A stretch of DNA of 64,000 nt from Diploscapter coronatus (taxonomy: Eukaryota; Nematoda; Chromadorea; Rhabditida; Rhabditidae), in assembly GCA_964036155.1 (NCBI GenBank), contig OZ038423.1:1302001-1366000 (forward strand). Reading direction: 5' to 3'. Shown piece by piece: positions 25,732 to 38,238 of this stretch. Made by a program: the position numbers and the translations under genes. Below the pieces are notes generated by a model. The model was not told the DNA's origin, searched no databases, and worked only from the letters and a program-made list of their open reading frames with translations. Positions within the stretch are counted from its first letter, which is position 1. Each line of letters starts with the position of its first letter.

Positions 25732-28700
25732 CTAAAATTGGACATCTTCAAAAATTGGGTTCCCTTCCATGCAACTACCTTGTGGAGTCCCATTGATGGG
25801 TTGCCCAATTTGTTGGAGCTGAGGTTGCATGGAGGCGTTTGGATGCATCTGGCCGCCTGGGCCCATCGCCTGTGCAATCGGAGCTCCATTTCCCATCGGA
25901 GGTGCCCCCATTTGGGCTCCATGAGGATGCATTCCTGGGGCGATCGGTCCCATCTGAGGTGGGTGCAGTTGCTGCTGCTGCTGTTGCATCTGGAACACGG
26001 ACACATTTCTGCTGGGGCTTTTCAACAACTTCCTTATACCTGCATAGCGTTCGGATCGTACTGAGCATTTTCAATTCGAGAGATCTGTCGCTCATCCTCC
26101 TCGCCGAAATCGTTTCCCATCATCGAAGGCTCCCCGACGACCATCACCTCGTGATGGTAGTTACCCATTCCGGCGAACTGAACTTTTTGAGGTACATTGT
26201 AAGCAACAATGGATGGCCGTACCCCTGGTTGTATGTTTTGGTTTCCCTGAAACGGTGGAGGGTTAGCTGGAGCGGCCGGCGTCTGCGCCAGATTCGCTTT
26301 CTTGGCTTTCGAGTTTGCCGGAGGCTTCCTTTGCCGTTTCCGTTGCGGTTTCGGCTTCTCTTCGGCTTGAGGCAACATTGTAGGAGGATCTAAAAATAAC
26401 GATATATTGTAAGGTAGAAACGGGGCGCTCTAGTGTGTGTGGATGCCCAAAAATCCGAAAACGGCGATCGAGGCGAGCGAAACAGGAGAAACGAAACGGG
26501 AGGAGCAAAGTGGTTGAAAATGGAAGAGAAAGAAAGCGAAGAAAGGGGACTGCATTGTGCAGGATGAAGGATGAAGGAAGGAATGAATGCGTTCGTTAAC
26601 GGACACCTCACTTTCCATTCCTTTCTTCGCCACTTTCCTCCCAGCCAGCAAAACTTATAACCAAATATGCGCGCGCAGCTGAAATATGCAAAGCAGAAGA
26701 CTCCCTCAATTTGGAGAAGAATAGGTCCAAATCAAATGCTTTCCCGCTGCTACACAAAGCGCATGCGTCCCTTTTTCATAGAAGATTTGAAATTATCGTT
26801 TTAATTGGCGCCAAACATCGTAATCCGCTGAGAGCTTATAATTATCTGCATTTGCTTTGACCGCACACCAAATGCCGAGTCGTCTGGGTGATCATAGGAA
26901 ATTGAGAAAGCGGCTTGTATCGTCAATTTCCCGATTTGGTTAGTCAAAATCCGGAAATGAATTGGAAGGTGCGTGAGCTCTGCAGAATTTCAAAATGAAT
27001 ATTACTAAATCGGGCGTAAACAAGTAGCATGGCTGCGCGGCTCTAATATAATATTGAAAAGATTTGTATGCTCGCGAATCATGAAACCAAGCTATTGTTC
27101 CGACGTGCTAATTAGAAATTTCAGAGCCACGCGCGCTCATGACAAAACTAATTAAAACTTTTGAAAATATATATGAAAGTAATTGAAAATGTTTTCTCCA
27201 ATATATATCAGTCACATTTGAGGAGCAGACCTTAATGAGAAATGGAATTGTGCGCTGCAAGGAATTATTATTATTATTCGAAAGTTTGTATGCGCGCTGC
27301 CCCGGGCTCTGACTCTGACGTCTGTTCAGATGTGGATAAATGGGAGCAATACAATTCTAATGAATAGATCGGAGAGGGATATTAGATTCCAGTTAAGTGA
27401 AATGTGCTGCAAATCCCCTATCATACGAATATTGTTTTATTGTAATTGAAGATTATGGCCATTTTTTGAGGGCCGAAAATGTATCCACCGAAATACGTAA
27501 TGAAAGACGCTTTTATCGAGAAAACTCCTTAGTGATGCAGCCAATTCGGATGGAGGATTAACTAAAGGAGACTTAGTCTGAGATACCAAGATTTGGGTTG
27601 GATAAGATACCTACCTATAGAGGGAAGTTAAATATAGACTAAAAATGACTATTTCGAGTATATCGAGACCCAGAAAATGACCGACAGTGTCAAGTTGAAT
27701 TAAAAATTGTGTGTATGTATGTGTGTGTGCATGAAATTGGTGAGAACTGGCATCGAGCCGATATGAAAAAGGGAAAGCCGCTGCCGGGCGGACGGCTCAA
27801 AAGGAGCTGCTTGCGAATGAAGCCTCTACACTAGCCACATTAAACTAATGAGTTCATTCCATTTTCATCACCTCGCTTTTCCCTTCCTTTTTCCTCTCTT
27901 CATCAATACATTTGTGGGTGCTCTTTTCAATATATTTTATTAGAGCACCCTCTTTTCGCCACCCATTCACTATCCCAAATTGGACCGGCGCGCTTCATAT
28001 TTTGGCACCATCATCGACACAATTTGTACAAATATGCGCGCATGTTATTATTAAATTGAAAACGCTCGGCGTGAATATTGCATTTTCTCAAACTATTCTT
28101 GTGGAAGAAGCGAATTTATAGACAGTAAAGTATGTGGCGACGATTTCACAGGCTAATGAGCTGCTCGAAAGAGACGAAATGAGGCAAACGTGTCTGGGTG
28201 AGAAAACGAGAAAATCTACCCAAGGGCGTGGGAATCAGGCAAATTAGCGCTAATGTTATGAATTCTCGAAGCTAAATGAACTTACTCATCGGCAATCTGG
28301 CACTTTCTTGTCGCTGATGGAAATTGAACAATGTCCTCTTCAACGCGTCTCGAGGATCGTTCTAAAATTACAAATTAATCAAATTATCCGCTTCAATAAC
28401 ACATTTAATAGAGCCTTTCAAGCTGAAATTGAATATTTAGTCGCTCGCTTTTGTTCAAATCGACAGCAAATTTACGACAATTCTTACATCTTCTTCTTCT
28501 TTATTCTTATGAATACCAGCAGAACTTTCTCGAAGTGGCGAACTCTCAATGATTTGTGGTTGAAGGGATTGACAAGGTGGCATGTCCAGGAAGGCTCTGA
28601 GTGGGGAATACGGGGGCATGGACCTAGCTGGCGGAGTGAGAGGGACTAGAGCTGGTGGAGTCGCATCGGGCGATTTTCTATACATCGGCAAAGACGTCAT

Positions 28701-30877
28701 GGAAACCCAGCTGGCATGCTGGATCACGGATACTTCATTCGGTCTCGGCAATCCTGGAAGCAGAGAGAACTCGTTTGGCTTTGACAGTCCTGACATTGGC
28801 ACTGGCATCGATTGAGGAGTTAGAACTGGCATTTCAGCTGTCGAGAGGACTGAGGTGGGGAATAGCTGAGATAGCAAATTCGGAGCAGATAGACTCAGGT
28901 TGGGATCGAGTTGAGGTAATTCTGGAGATAGTATTGGTGGAAATAGGTCAGCTGAATAGCTTGATGATGGGCTGGAGGAGTTGGTCGACGAGGTAGGCCT
29001 TTGTGCGTTGAAGTGCTTGAGCATCAGCAGGAGGAGCAATGGATCGAGGTTATTCGCGTCCAGATCCCCGAATACGGGATTTGTGCTCATTATCGAAGGA
29101 TTAATCCTTCAGTAGGGGGAGGGCCCGCTCGGCTCTATTTGAATGAATGAGTTGGTTAAACGTCTGCCGGCAGCTTTTGCCCCTCGCTCCTCACACCTAT
29201 ATTTCCGTGCTTTTGCGAAATGTAGCCAGATTCATATTATCAGCGCTCTCGCCCCGCCCCAGTTTAACAATTTCTCGCTCACATCCGTTAACTTTTATTT
29301 CAACATATCACTCTACTACGGTGGAGAGATTTTGTAAAGGGATCATAGAGTCAGTAATTAGTTAATTCAATTGATGAAGACTTGGGTTTGAACATCGAAT
29401 TATAGGTGGAAAGTCATGCGATAAATAAGCCGGGTGCGGATAATTGCATTAAAACAACCACGCGACTACCCTCGTGATATTCGAAATCGCTAATTTAATC
29501 AGTTTAATGAAGATAGGAGATTTCGCACAATTTCAGCTCGAAGGTACTGGCTAATTTTAGGAATTATACGACTCACCCCGCAAGTTTTGCTCTGACTCAT
29601 GAGGACTTGCATGGGCTCGAGTATCCTACAGATGGACAGACAGGAGATCGTGTGAAGAGACATGCCAAGTCGGGTCCGACGGCGGTCATCCGACAGAGGC
29701 TCATATTCCTAAAAAGTCGGCTTTGTTCAAAAAATGCCATTTTCGAATATCTACCTTTGTATTTTCATTCTGCATGAACTCACTGCAGCCCCTTAACTCC
29801 AGCGTCATACACCTTATCCTATGGTTCAACAGCTCATCATAAGGCGTGAATTCAATGGTAATCTTGCACTCGGTTTGGATCTTAAATTTACTTTTATCTT
29901 TCACTTTTTCTCTCAGACCAACCTCGACATTGTTTTCCATTTTGGAAACTTGGAGGACGTTGTCGTTTTCCAGAACGTAGCAGTGCTGCATCGAGGACTC
30001 CCTAGTGTGGCCTCTCAAGACGTAGTAAAGTTCTTTGGTACCAGAGTCGAAAATTGACCGGAAGAAACGAGGGATGAGCTGCCGACCCACTGCTGCAATT
30101 TTTTGTTGGAATAATGAAGAGAAGTTCATGTTTTCATTTTTACCATATTTCTCAGGATTCGCCGGGTCGTCCAACAAAATGAACCAAATTCGGGCGTCGT
30201 CGTCAAAGAACTCGTGCGAGAAAGCGTCCCACCATTGGGCAAAGTCCTTTTCAGAAACCTGCAAGTAGACTTCATTGAATTTTGCAGAAAATCGAACTAT
30301 CAAATACCCCCGAGTTGCTGAAAATGTACAATCGCCGATTCATTTCGTGGATGCGGAACTCCAACGGGCTTGGAGCCGGTCCGACGAGGTGAGAGGATTG
30401 CGGCATCTGAGGAGGAACGCCCATGGACGAGGGCTGTGACGGAGGGACCATCGGAGGACGCATCCTGCAACATTTCAAAATTGAATTTTTTTAAAACAAA
30501 TACAGAAAGTAATTCCTGAAATCATGTTCGCATATATATAATTGATATTTTGGTGATTACATGATCTGATGACTAGGGGGCTGTGGAGTGCCGTTCTGAG
30601 GCGTCATTACATAGGGAGATCCGCTAGACTCGGGGCTAGCGAAGGGCGGTTGCGCGCCAAAAGCGTAGCCGTATGCATCCTGAGTGTACATGCTGCCATC
30701 ATCCATAGACGCGTAGCCGTTTTGCATCTGCATCAGCGCACCCCCACCGGTCGGATCGTAGGGGTCCGGTGCGGGTTGAAGCGGCTTCGGCTCAATGTCC
30801 GTCTTCTTCTTGCGCACTCGCGGAGCCTTGACGGGCGGCGGTGCACCATCAATTATGGGCGCGCGGCGACGTGGCAT
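25732..30877 (-). CDS. ldb-1: LIM-domain-binding protein (LDB/NLI/CLIM), main form
   Basis: Eight minus-strand exons: 30877-30561, 30464-30308, 30258-30144, 30092-29755, 29708-29577, 28361-28286, 26389-26040, 25989-25732. They give 580 residues with consistent phases. LDB proteins are nuclear adaptors that dimerise and bridge LIM-homeodomain or LMO factors to distant enhancers. The dimerisation domain is clear (RIHEMNRRLYIFSN, WWDAFSHEFFDDDARIWF, GRQLIPRFFRSIFDSGT, CRILEPMQVLM, DPRDALKRTLFNFHQRQ). A basic nuclear signal follows (KPKPQRKRQRKPP). The LIM-interacting domain is VMVVGEPSMMGNDFGEED then ERQISRIENAQYD. The tail is Gln/Met/Pro-rich. An acceptor ending at 30921 (ATTTTTCCAG, minus) lies 44 bases before the start and suits a leader splice. 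The 51-base intron 30143-30093 keeps frame if retained. Confidence 0.93.
28488..29090 (-). CDS. ldb-1: Candidate alternative first exon of ldb-1 (LID-only isoform)
   Basis: Inside ldb-1 intron 5, on the same strand, an open frame starts ATG AGC ACA at 29090. It runs 201 codons to GAAGAAGAT|GTAAGA at 28488. The donor is close to consensus and falls exactly on a codon boundary. The next ldb-1 exon (28361) also begins at a codon boundary, so the two join in frame. The exon is Ser/Pro/Leu-rich (LLLLLMLKHF near the start, PALVPLTPPARSMPPYSP in the middle, ending KNKEEED), like an activation or adaptor region. The predicted 428-residue protein would keep the nuclear signal and LIM-interacting domain but lose the dimerisation core. 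If the donor is not used the frame stops 10 codons later, so a separate single-exon nested gene is the alternative. Confidence 0.6.
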
Positions 30878-32099
30878 TCAGATAACCGAGTTGCTATTGG
30901 CAAAGAACAGCAATTTTCGCCTGGAAAAATCAGCTTGCAGAAATGATATTGAAACGGCGAAGTTACGAGGATCGATACGTGCGAGAGTAAAAATAACGCG
31001 TATGAATCTATTTGAATGAAGCTGAATAGAAGAGGAGGAGGGATGCATGAATGACGACTAATTGTGACATTGTGACCCCCGCCAATCGATAGTAAGATGA
31101 AAGCAAAAGAACAAGCTAAAGAAGTGTTAGGATATAATGAGAATCGCATTAACATTATTCAAAAACTATGCCACGCGCGATTTGCATTTCTAATTATTAG
31201 TAAGACGTGAAAAATCAATGTAAACACTTTTTCTCTTTCTTCTCTGGGCGAAATGTCGCGTCGTTATTTTCGAATGTTGCAAAGCGCCGTGCTTTGTGAA
31301 TAATCGATGATTGCGATTTTGAGCAGAAACGACTATCATTCAAATGCTAATGTTGGGGGCAGATTTGCTATTTGTTCGGCGTCTGCCAACAATTTGCTGT
31401 TAGGGAAAAGGCGATTTTAAGAGATCCGCGAGATAGGATTCTTTGATTTCACGAGAAATCGATTTGTATCAGTGTGAGCGAAATAGCGTGAGTTAGACGG
31501 TGAAGACACGCAAAAATTCTCTGCGCCCCACGAAAACGCGTTTCGGCCGGACAAGGCCGAAGGCAGCGGCGAAAGCTAGTTTCGTCATCGGGGTCTTGGA
31601 AGATGTCAAGCAGCCTCTCTCAGATTAATTAATTAAAATTTTCGCCGAGAAAAGAGTATGGACGATCGATTTTGGACCTTCAAACTCAGCGTAAACAACA
31701 GATTTAGAAATGCTCAGGACTTGCGTGGGAGCGATATTATCTCCGAACTTAGCGCTTAATCACTGGATAAATCTTAGCGAAATCTAGATTATGACAACAA
31801 GAAACTCAGCAACATTATGAGTTTTCACTAGCAAGGAGAAGAATTATGAAACCAGAATACTAAAATTTTGCCTCTATTTCTGAACACGAATGACCCATTT
31901 TAGCCTGAAAATGGGCGGCCATTTAAAGTTATGACCCATATCGGTGAAACGAGCTTAACGATTTTCGAAAATTAAAGAGCAGCGGGAAAAAGGTAAATGA
32001 GCTTTTAATGGCATCTATTAGTCAAAGATAATTGGTCAATTGAATGTCAATTGTTGATCAGCTGGAGAACAACTTTGCTGGAAGCGTTCAGGAACAGTG

Positions 32100-32258
32100 T
32101 TGTTGATGCCAAAATCTGGGAGGGGTGTGCAAAGTGGTGTACAGTTATTTTTGCCGGTTAAAAATTCGAGAAATAGGACGCGAAAAGGAGAGACTGGCAT
32201 CTAAAATCACTTCTTTCTCGCCCCTCATTTTCTACCTCCCAGATTTGGGCCATCACAA
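32100..32258. repeat. Foldback element, family E (ldb-1 intron/promoter region)
   Basis: TTGTTGATGCCAAAATCTGGG at the left and CTCCCAGATTTGGGCCATCA at the right. TTCGAGAAATAGGACGCG and GACTGGCATCTAAAATC are internal. Third-position copy of the five-member family. Confidence 0.8.
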
Positions 32259-35200
32259 TGGCAGGTGTCAGCGGAAGAAGGAAAAATCGATATGATCCAG
32301 CTTAGGTTGTGTTTAGTGATAATAGTTTGATACGATCAATTGATAAATGTATTGATAGCGGCAAATGAGAGAGAAAGCTGCTGCTGTCGCCAGAGAAAAA
32401 GTGACCGAAGAAATAGTAGCTGATAAATCTTGACAGTTTTCCAGTTCTCGCGCACTGATTAGTGAGAACGTGTTAAAATCAAGAAACAGACCGCTGCTGG
32501 AAATAGCAGAGGGTCAGAGACGCAGAGGACACATATGGATTATTGGCTAATACACACACTCTCGCCATCGCCAGAAATTGATAGTTATTGAAAGCGACTG
32601 AAAATGAGTGATGACAGTCGGGCGAGAGACGAGGCATCCTGAAGAAAGCGCAGAGAAGCTAGAGATGAATCGAGATGACCTTAGGTGATATTTGAAACAC
32701 CCGTGCCTCGCGAGATTAGATGGACCAGAGTGATGCATATAAATAACACAACCATTTTGGAGAATACGCTCAAGAATAACACACTGAAGCTAAAAATACG
32801 CACGTTAAAAATAAATCGAGGAAAAGGCGCAGCACGTCAAAAGTTGGCACGAGATAGCAAAAGGTGTGAAGTGCGTGCGAAAAACGACGAAATAGAGTTC
32901 GAAAGCTGGAGGCAAAAAAGACATCGAGACTGTTTGCGTTCGGCACATATAGCATATATACACAGATACAGGAACAACCGGGTGAAGGTGAGGAGGTAAA
33001 CTCGTCTCTTTCTCTTTCTCACTAGAGGAAAAGATGTAGAGAAATATGAGGAAGTATGCGGGATTTTCGGCGATCAATCGATGAAAATAGAAAGATCAAT
33101 AAGCAGAGTCCGGCTAGACGCCGAGAGAAAGAGAGGAAGTGGACGAAAACGAGAGGGCTCAGAGAGGCAAATAAATAAGAGAAGCAGGAAAATAGTGCGT
33201 CAGAGAGAAAGAAGTTTGTAGGTTAAAGAGACTTGCGCGCGGCGGCTGCGAGAAGAAAGTGAATTTTCGTGTGTATGAGTGGAGAGAGTTGATGAACTGG
33301 CACAAAAAATTAGGGTAAAATTGATGGATTACCGGGATAAAGAAATTTTGCAAAATAGAAAGTTTACATTGAGAAAATATACTTACTTTAATAAATAAAA
33401 TTTGAACAAACCTATGCAGACTTTTCGGACAGAATAAAAAACAGGATTGAAGGTACGCAAAGCAAAATATTACTATAGGAAATCGATACATAAGGGGGTA
33501 TGCAACATGATTCTCTAGCGGAAAATTTCGGCTTAAAGATGGTTACGCAGAAGATTTGACTTAAGCGCTGTCTAGGCTCTGAATTTAAAATCCCAAAAAT
33601 GATTTTTGATGCTTGCTAAGAACGATATAGGCCTGATTACATCAGGCGCTGTTGTGTGTGTTACACTATCTGAGAAAGAAGGCCTCCCTGCGCTTAAACT
33701 TCAGCTTCTTCGTCTTTATCTCATAGGAATAAAAACGCGAGATCAAATGAGATATAATTCACGGATATCCATTATGACTATAGATTTGAGATATACCAGG
33801 CTCATTATTTATCTATATGAGATGTGTGACATGGAGGGCCAATCTGGTTAAACAATAGAGAGTTATATATGCAGATTCGTATATCGCTATATTGTTACAC
33901 ATTACGCGCTACTAAATTAGGAATTTGGCGATAGCAAATTGGTCAAATATGTGGTGATAAGAGTGATGCGCTGGCAATCCTATGTAACTGATAACACTTC
34001 AACAAGTGATAAGAATAATTTGTACTTATTTTGGTGCAGAACTTATGCATAAAAGTACAAATTAAGCATGTTTAAGCCTACTTTGGAGACCATAATAGGT
34101 GGATTAACTAAATTATTTACTCAAAAACTCGCGCGCATGCCATGTGAGGATGATAATAAGTGCAAAATGAGACGAAATAATAGAAAAGTTATCCGGGATT
34201 AAGACCGGATTTCAGACAATGTCTCATTCGCGCGAAAAGAAGATTAAGGAAATCTTAAAAACAACGAGAGATGTTATGATAAACTGAGGCAGCAGTATAA
34301 GCAAAAAGATGAATTACTCTCACAAGAACTGAAGCAGCAAAAGAGCGGGGAGTTCATTCTGAAGTGTGCTCTGAGCATAAATCATTTGTAATTCAGGCAT
34401 CCAAAATACATTTCTGGTCTCCCCTATATCGATGGAAATTTGTAGATTGACCCCTTCCCTATAAAATCTGCCTTAATGTGAATGTTTAACAAGAATTGCG
34501 GTGAAATTTAACATGAATAAGATATTAAATGATCAATTTACGATTTAGAATTAAACTTTACTGCATCGCTAAAAAGCGACATAGTTTAAGGCACCAAAAG
34601 TAGTACAGGGACAGAAGTTAGTCGAATGAAGCATGCGTGTTTCTGAATGATAGATCACTATCTTTCCAACAAAAGCTTGAACAATAACAATGAGAATGAA
34701 AGCGATACGGTATGATGGCAGCAGCAGAAAGGCAGCAGAGACAAAGGCAGTTTGTCATTCGAAGCTTCGAAAAAATAGGGAAATATTTGACAATCTCGCA
34801 AAAATCTTAGAATTTGAGTTTGGCTGGCAGAGATCCAAAATTGAATTGAGAGAAGTAGAGAGGAGGGGCTGTCAGTAAAATCCGGATATCTGAAGAAACT
34901 AGATTGACCCATTGGAAATCGAAGCCCAAATCGTAAGCAAATCGATCGATCGATTACAGCAAAATCCGGGGCTGGACTGATGGTTCTGGGAGCAACTCGG
35001 AGCTAACGACGATATCTTCAGCTGAGGCGACATGCGCGCACGCCCCAACCGAAAGGGTACGGGCCTTCGTCGAAGGGCCATAGGGGAAAAAGGACGAGGG
35101 TAGTTGAAGAAATAGGCAGAAAAAGCGAGAGACGAAAAGACCAAAAAACCGATTAGAGACTAGACACACAGGGTTCGCAGCGGTCGGAGACGCAGCGGGC

Positions 35201-35872
35201 ACACGGCGCCGCGACGCATCGGAAAGCGCAGCGCGCGCGCCCCCGACGAGAGAGACAGAGAGCGCAGGGGTCATTGTGTTGGAGAGCGCAGAGAAGCAGA
35301 ACGAGATGGGAGGAAAATGAAGAGAGAAAGTAAATAGAGAGAGGGTCGAATATTAGGAGGGCGCAGAGACGCAGACACACGGAGAGTATACCCCTGAGGG
35401 GGGAGGGCTAAAAGAGAAGGGACGAAGGGGCGCAAGAAATAGACGATGAAGGCTGTGTATGTGGACGAGGGGTCAGCTGCAGTCGGAATACGACTGAACG
35501 AAGAATTTGGACGAGAAAAAGTAATAGGCTCGAAATTTGGCTTTACAAATTTGGATATTTAAACTTTTTAAGAAAATCGTACACATATTCAGATGCTGAA
35601 GGCGGATATAAAATTTCAACATTTGAGTTTTGAAGTGGAAACCATGGCGCTCCCAGCCCCACAATACGTCACCGAATTTTGCCAATTTAACCGGAAATGA
35701 ATTAACGCAAGCTTCACTTCACACTTGTGGCAAGCCGACCGGCACCAAACCTGCTTTAGGGTTTCGGGGAACGAGGGATCGATAATTTTGAAATTTAAAT
35801 TAGGCCAGGAATAGAAATTGAGGGAAACCGGAAATTGTTTTATTGCTTCAATTTACGATTTAATCAATATAT

Positions 35873-36000
35873 GGTCTCTTGCACTAGTTACCCTAAAGTT
35901 ACGCTTACCCTTTTGTAAAAGTTACCGCTTCTCTGGAAAACAGCACGGGGAAGAGAAAAAAGAGGCCAACTTCTACAAAGGGTAACTAGTGCAAAAGGCC
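35873..36000. repeat. Foldback element, family A
   Basis: GGTCTCTTGCACTAGTTACCC and GGGTAACTAGTGCAAAAGGCC ends. AAAGTTACCGC and GAAAAAAGAGGCCAACTTC inside. Cognate of the copy in collagen intron 1. Confidence 0.8.
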
Positions 36001-36250
36001 ATACAATATATGCGTTTTGTTTTATAATTTACAACAACTGTTGCACACAGACAGAAATGTAAGTTTTTCGCTTGAATCGTAGAGTTTATAACCATCTGTG
36101 TGTGTGCGTGACTAAAGCTCCCAGTCATATGAGTCAGAAAGAAGGGAAGTGATTCAGATATGGAAAATGAACAAGGACAATTCAAAAAGAAATAGAAAAT
36201 AGACATTACAAAAAAAAATTTGATTATATTTAAGCGCATGAAAGACAATT

Positions 36251-36362
36251 TGGAAAAGTAGTGTTGCATCGTAGCATCTCGTTACATGCAAAATGGTATA
36301 GGATAAGTTAGGAAAAACGATTCTCTTTCTCATACTATTTCGTGTATGCAACTACTTTTCCA
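36251..36362. repeat. Foldback element, family B6
   Basis: TGGAAAAGTAGTGTTGCAT and TATGCAACTACTTTTCCA arms. ACATGCAAAATGGTATAG and CATACTATTTCGTG core. Confidence 0.75.
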
Positions 36363-36739
36363 GGTTGCCTGCATGAAACCATCCGATGGCGTTCGCCTCA
36401 GGAAATGATGCCAGGAAAAATTATGTTTAAAAATAAAACTTGAATATTCAACGAATTCCGAGTATTCAATGTGTATGTATGCGCATATGTAATGATGCAA
36501 ATATGGAAGAGGAAAGAGCGCGCGCGCGAATTATGAAATCTGTTTTCATCAGACAGCAAAAATTTCGCGATACCAGTTGCATTATGCTAATCTCGAAAGA
36601 TAGCATAATCATTTTAGCCGATGGGCCGTATGAAACACGAAAACTGGTTTACTCGAAAGAAATTGTCAGGCGTATATCATCAAAGTTTAATCAATAATAA
36701 ATGCGAACATGACTTTCATTTTTGCAAATAAATATTTAC

Positions 36740-36941
36740 CCATTTTCCATATGTGCCATGTGCAGCATGTGCGACGTGTGTGGCTGTCCCAACATGGGAG
36801 GAGTCCTGTAAGCAGGTGGTTGCAGCCCATTCGCACCGGGAGGGCCCATCGTTCCGCATGTCATACCATTCATCCCATTGATACCATTAATAATGCCATT
36901 CCCGTTCAGCATCGAATCCATTGGAATACCACCATTTAGAC
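36740..36941 (-). CDS. ldb-1: Candidate upstream alternative exon of ldb-1 (Gly/Met/Asn-rich)
   Basis: Bounded by AATTCCAG acceptor and AATGG|GTAAAT donor on the minus strand. It encodes a low-complexity segment (GIINGINGMNGM, then PPGANGLQPPAYRTPPM, then HMLHMAHMENG). The exon starts with two bases of a split codon that complete the exon at 37939-37739. It ends with two bases of a codon completed by the first base of ldb-1 exon 2 (30464). The phase fit at both ends supports a longer ldb-1 N-terminus that replaces exon 1 (30877-30561). Confidence 0.55.
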
Positions 36942-37574
36942 CTGGAATTCGGAAAATCAATGATGTTTTTCTTTGAGACGAAGAACAATGTTTCTGTTAC
37001 AATCAAGAGAAACTGTTAGCCCGTGTGAGTGTCAAAAGATTGTTTTCGAGGAAAGGGCTTTGGATTTTTGATATCTGGGTTTGAGAATGCGTGCTTTGAT
37101 CTTGTGGAAAAGTTTGATTTGCTTTAAAATATGTTTAAAGCAGGACTTCATACAGGCAGTTACTAAATGACGATCTGACGACTTGATACCTAACAACCCC
37201 TATAGTTAGAGAAAAAGGGGAGGTGAGGGAGATAGAGTAGAATAAAATAGTGGGGAAAATGTGTCGTCATATCACAGTGCTTTAAGCTACCCGGCGTCAC
37301 TTTTTTCAGAAAATGAAAATTGTTATAATTTTCTACCTATATGTATTTTAAAAAAGTCTTTACTACTGAACAATTTTAAAAAATATCCCTTGGTAATATA
37401 AACGGGAGAACATTTTCAAAAAATTCTATGTAAAGTTAGAAAAAAAAATTTTTAGAAGGCTTCACCGAACGAGGCAAAGAGAAATAGAGAGAGTAAGGCA
37501 CTGTGCATGTAGTTGTTGCCTCTCATGCACTGCACCGTTCTCAGAATCATATTCTGACGAATTTGAAAACGACG

Positions 37575-37737
37575 TATTGTTGATGCCGAAGTCTTGGAGG
37601 TTGAAAATGAGAGGAAAAGGAAGCGATTTTAGATGGCAGTCTCTCTTCTTTTCGCGTGCTGTTTCTCGATTTTCTAACCAGTAAAAATAATTGTGCACCA
37701 CTTTGCACACCCCTCCCAGATTTCAGCATCAACAATA
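37575..37737. repeat. Foldback element, family E, abutting an ldb-1 exon
   Basis: TATTGTTGATGCCGAAGTC at the left and TTTCAGCATCAACAATA at the right. The right terminus touches the exon 37939-37739, so the intron donor reads G|GTATTG with TATTG coming from the element. Confidence 0.85.
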
Positions 37738-37738
37738 C

Positions 37739-37939
37739 CAGCTAAAGGTGGACGAGGACTCGTCCCATCCGGGGGTGTGCCGTTGCTTGTCGGGGTGTTT
37801 GCGCTATGGCCAGCGGCCGCCCCGGCGACCATGTGCTGCATCCTCTCGATGGGCGATCGCTCCGTGGCTGCCGACGTTGCTGCTGCTGCTGTCGTTGTCG
37901 TTCCTCGCTGATGGCTGCTGCTGTGCAAATGGTCAACCA
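37739..37939 (-). CDS. ldb-1: Candidate upstream alternative exon of ldb-1 (Ala/Ser/Thr-rich)
   Basis: Acceptor TGTATTGCAG and donor GCTG|GTATTG on the minus strand. The product is Ser/Ala/Thr/Pro-rich with HLHSSSHQR, ERSPIERMQHMVAGAAAG and DGTSPRPPLAG. It begins with two bases of a split codon, so at least one more exon lies upstream (not found). It joins in phase to the exon at 36941. Its 5' splice site is formed at the very end of a family E foldback (37575-37737). Confidence 0.5.
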
Positions 37940-38238
37940 CTGCAATACAAAATACATCGTCTTTCAACTCAGCAAAAAACGACCCATCGGCACTGCCCGA
38001 TGTCGGGCACAGCAAGATTTTCCCACTCAGTGTCGATAAATGCAGCTACTAGTTGCCGGCTTCGGCTTTGAGCGACATTTACCGCCGACATTAGGCGGCA
38101 AAATTGTGCCGCGCACCGGCATCGAGCGATGCCAACTGGCAGTTTTTGTTGCTGAGAAATTTCTCATACTTGTTGCTAATTTTAACTCTGGGTTAAAAAT
38201 TGATAAAATCTTTAAATGTTTGACAACGGAAAATTCTC

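Larger units (their letters stand above)
30878..36739. other. Long ldb-1 intron or promoter region
   Basis: If the upstream exons are real, this is a 6.3 kb intron plus an internal promoter for the 30877 start. It holds foldbacks at 32100, 35873 and 36251. A GC-rich island lies near 35150-35290 (CGGCGCCGCGACGCATCGG). Long stretches have a strongly purine-rich plus strand (about 32300-33500 and 34100-35500). Frames read from the pyrimidine-rich minus strand are low-complexity Ser/Phe/Leu strings and are not called. Confidence 0.5.

Noticed and set aside
25839..26393. 184-codon plus-strand open frame
   Set aside because: Antisense to the ldb-1 LIM-interacting-domain exons, whose sequence is clearly coding on the minus strand.
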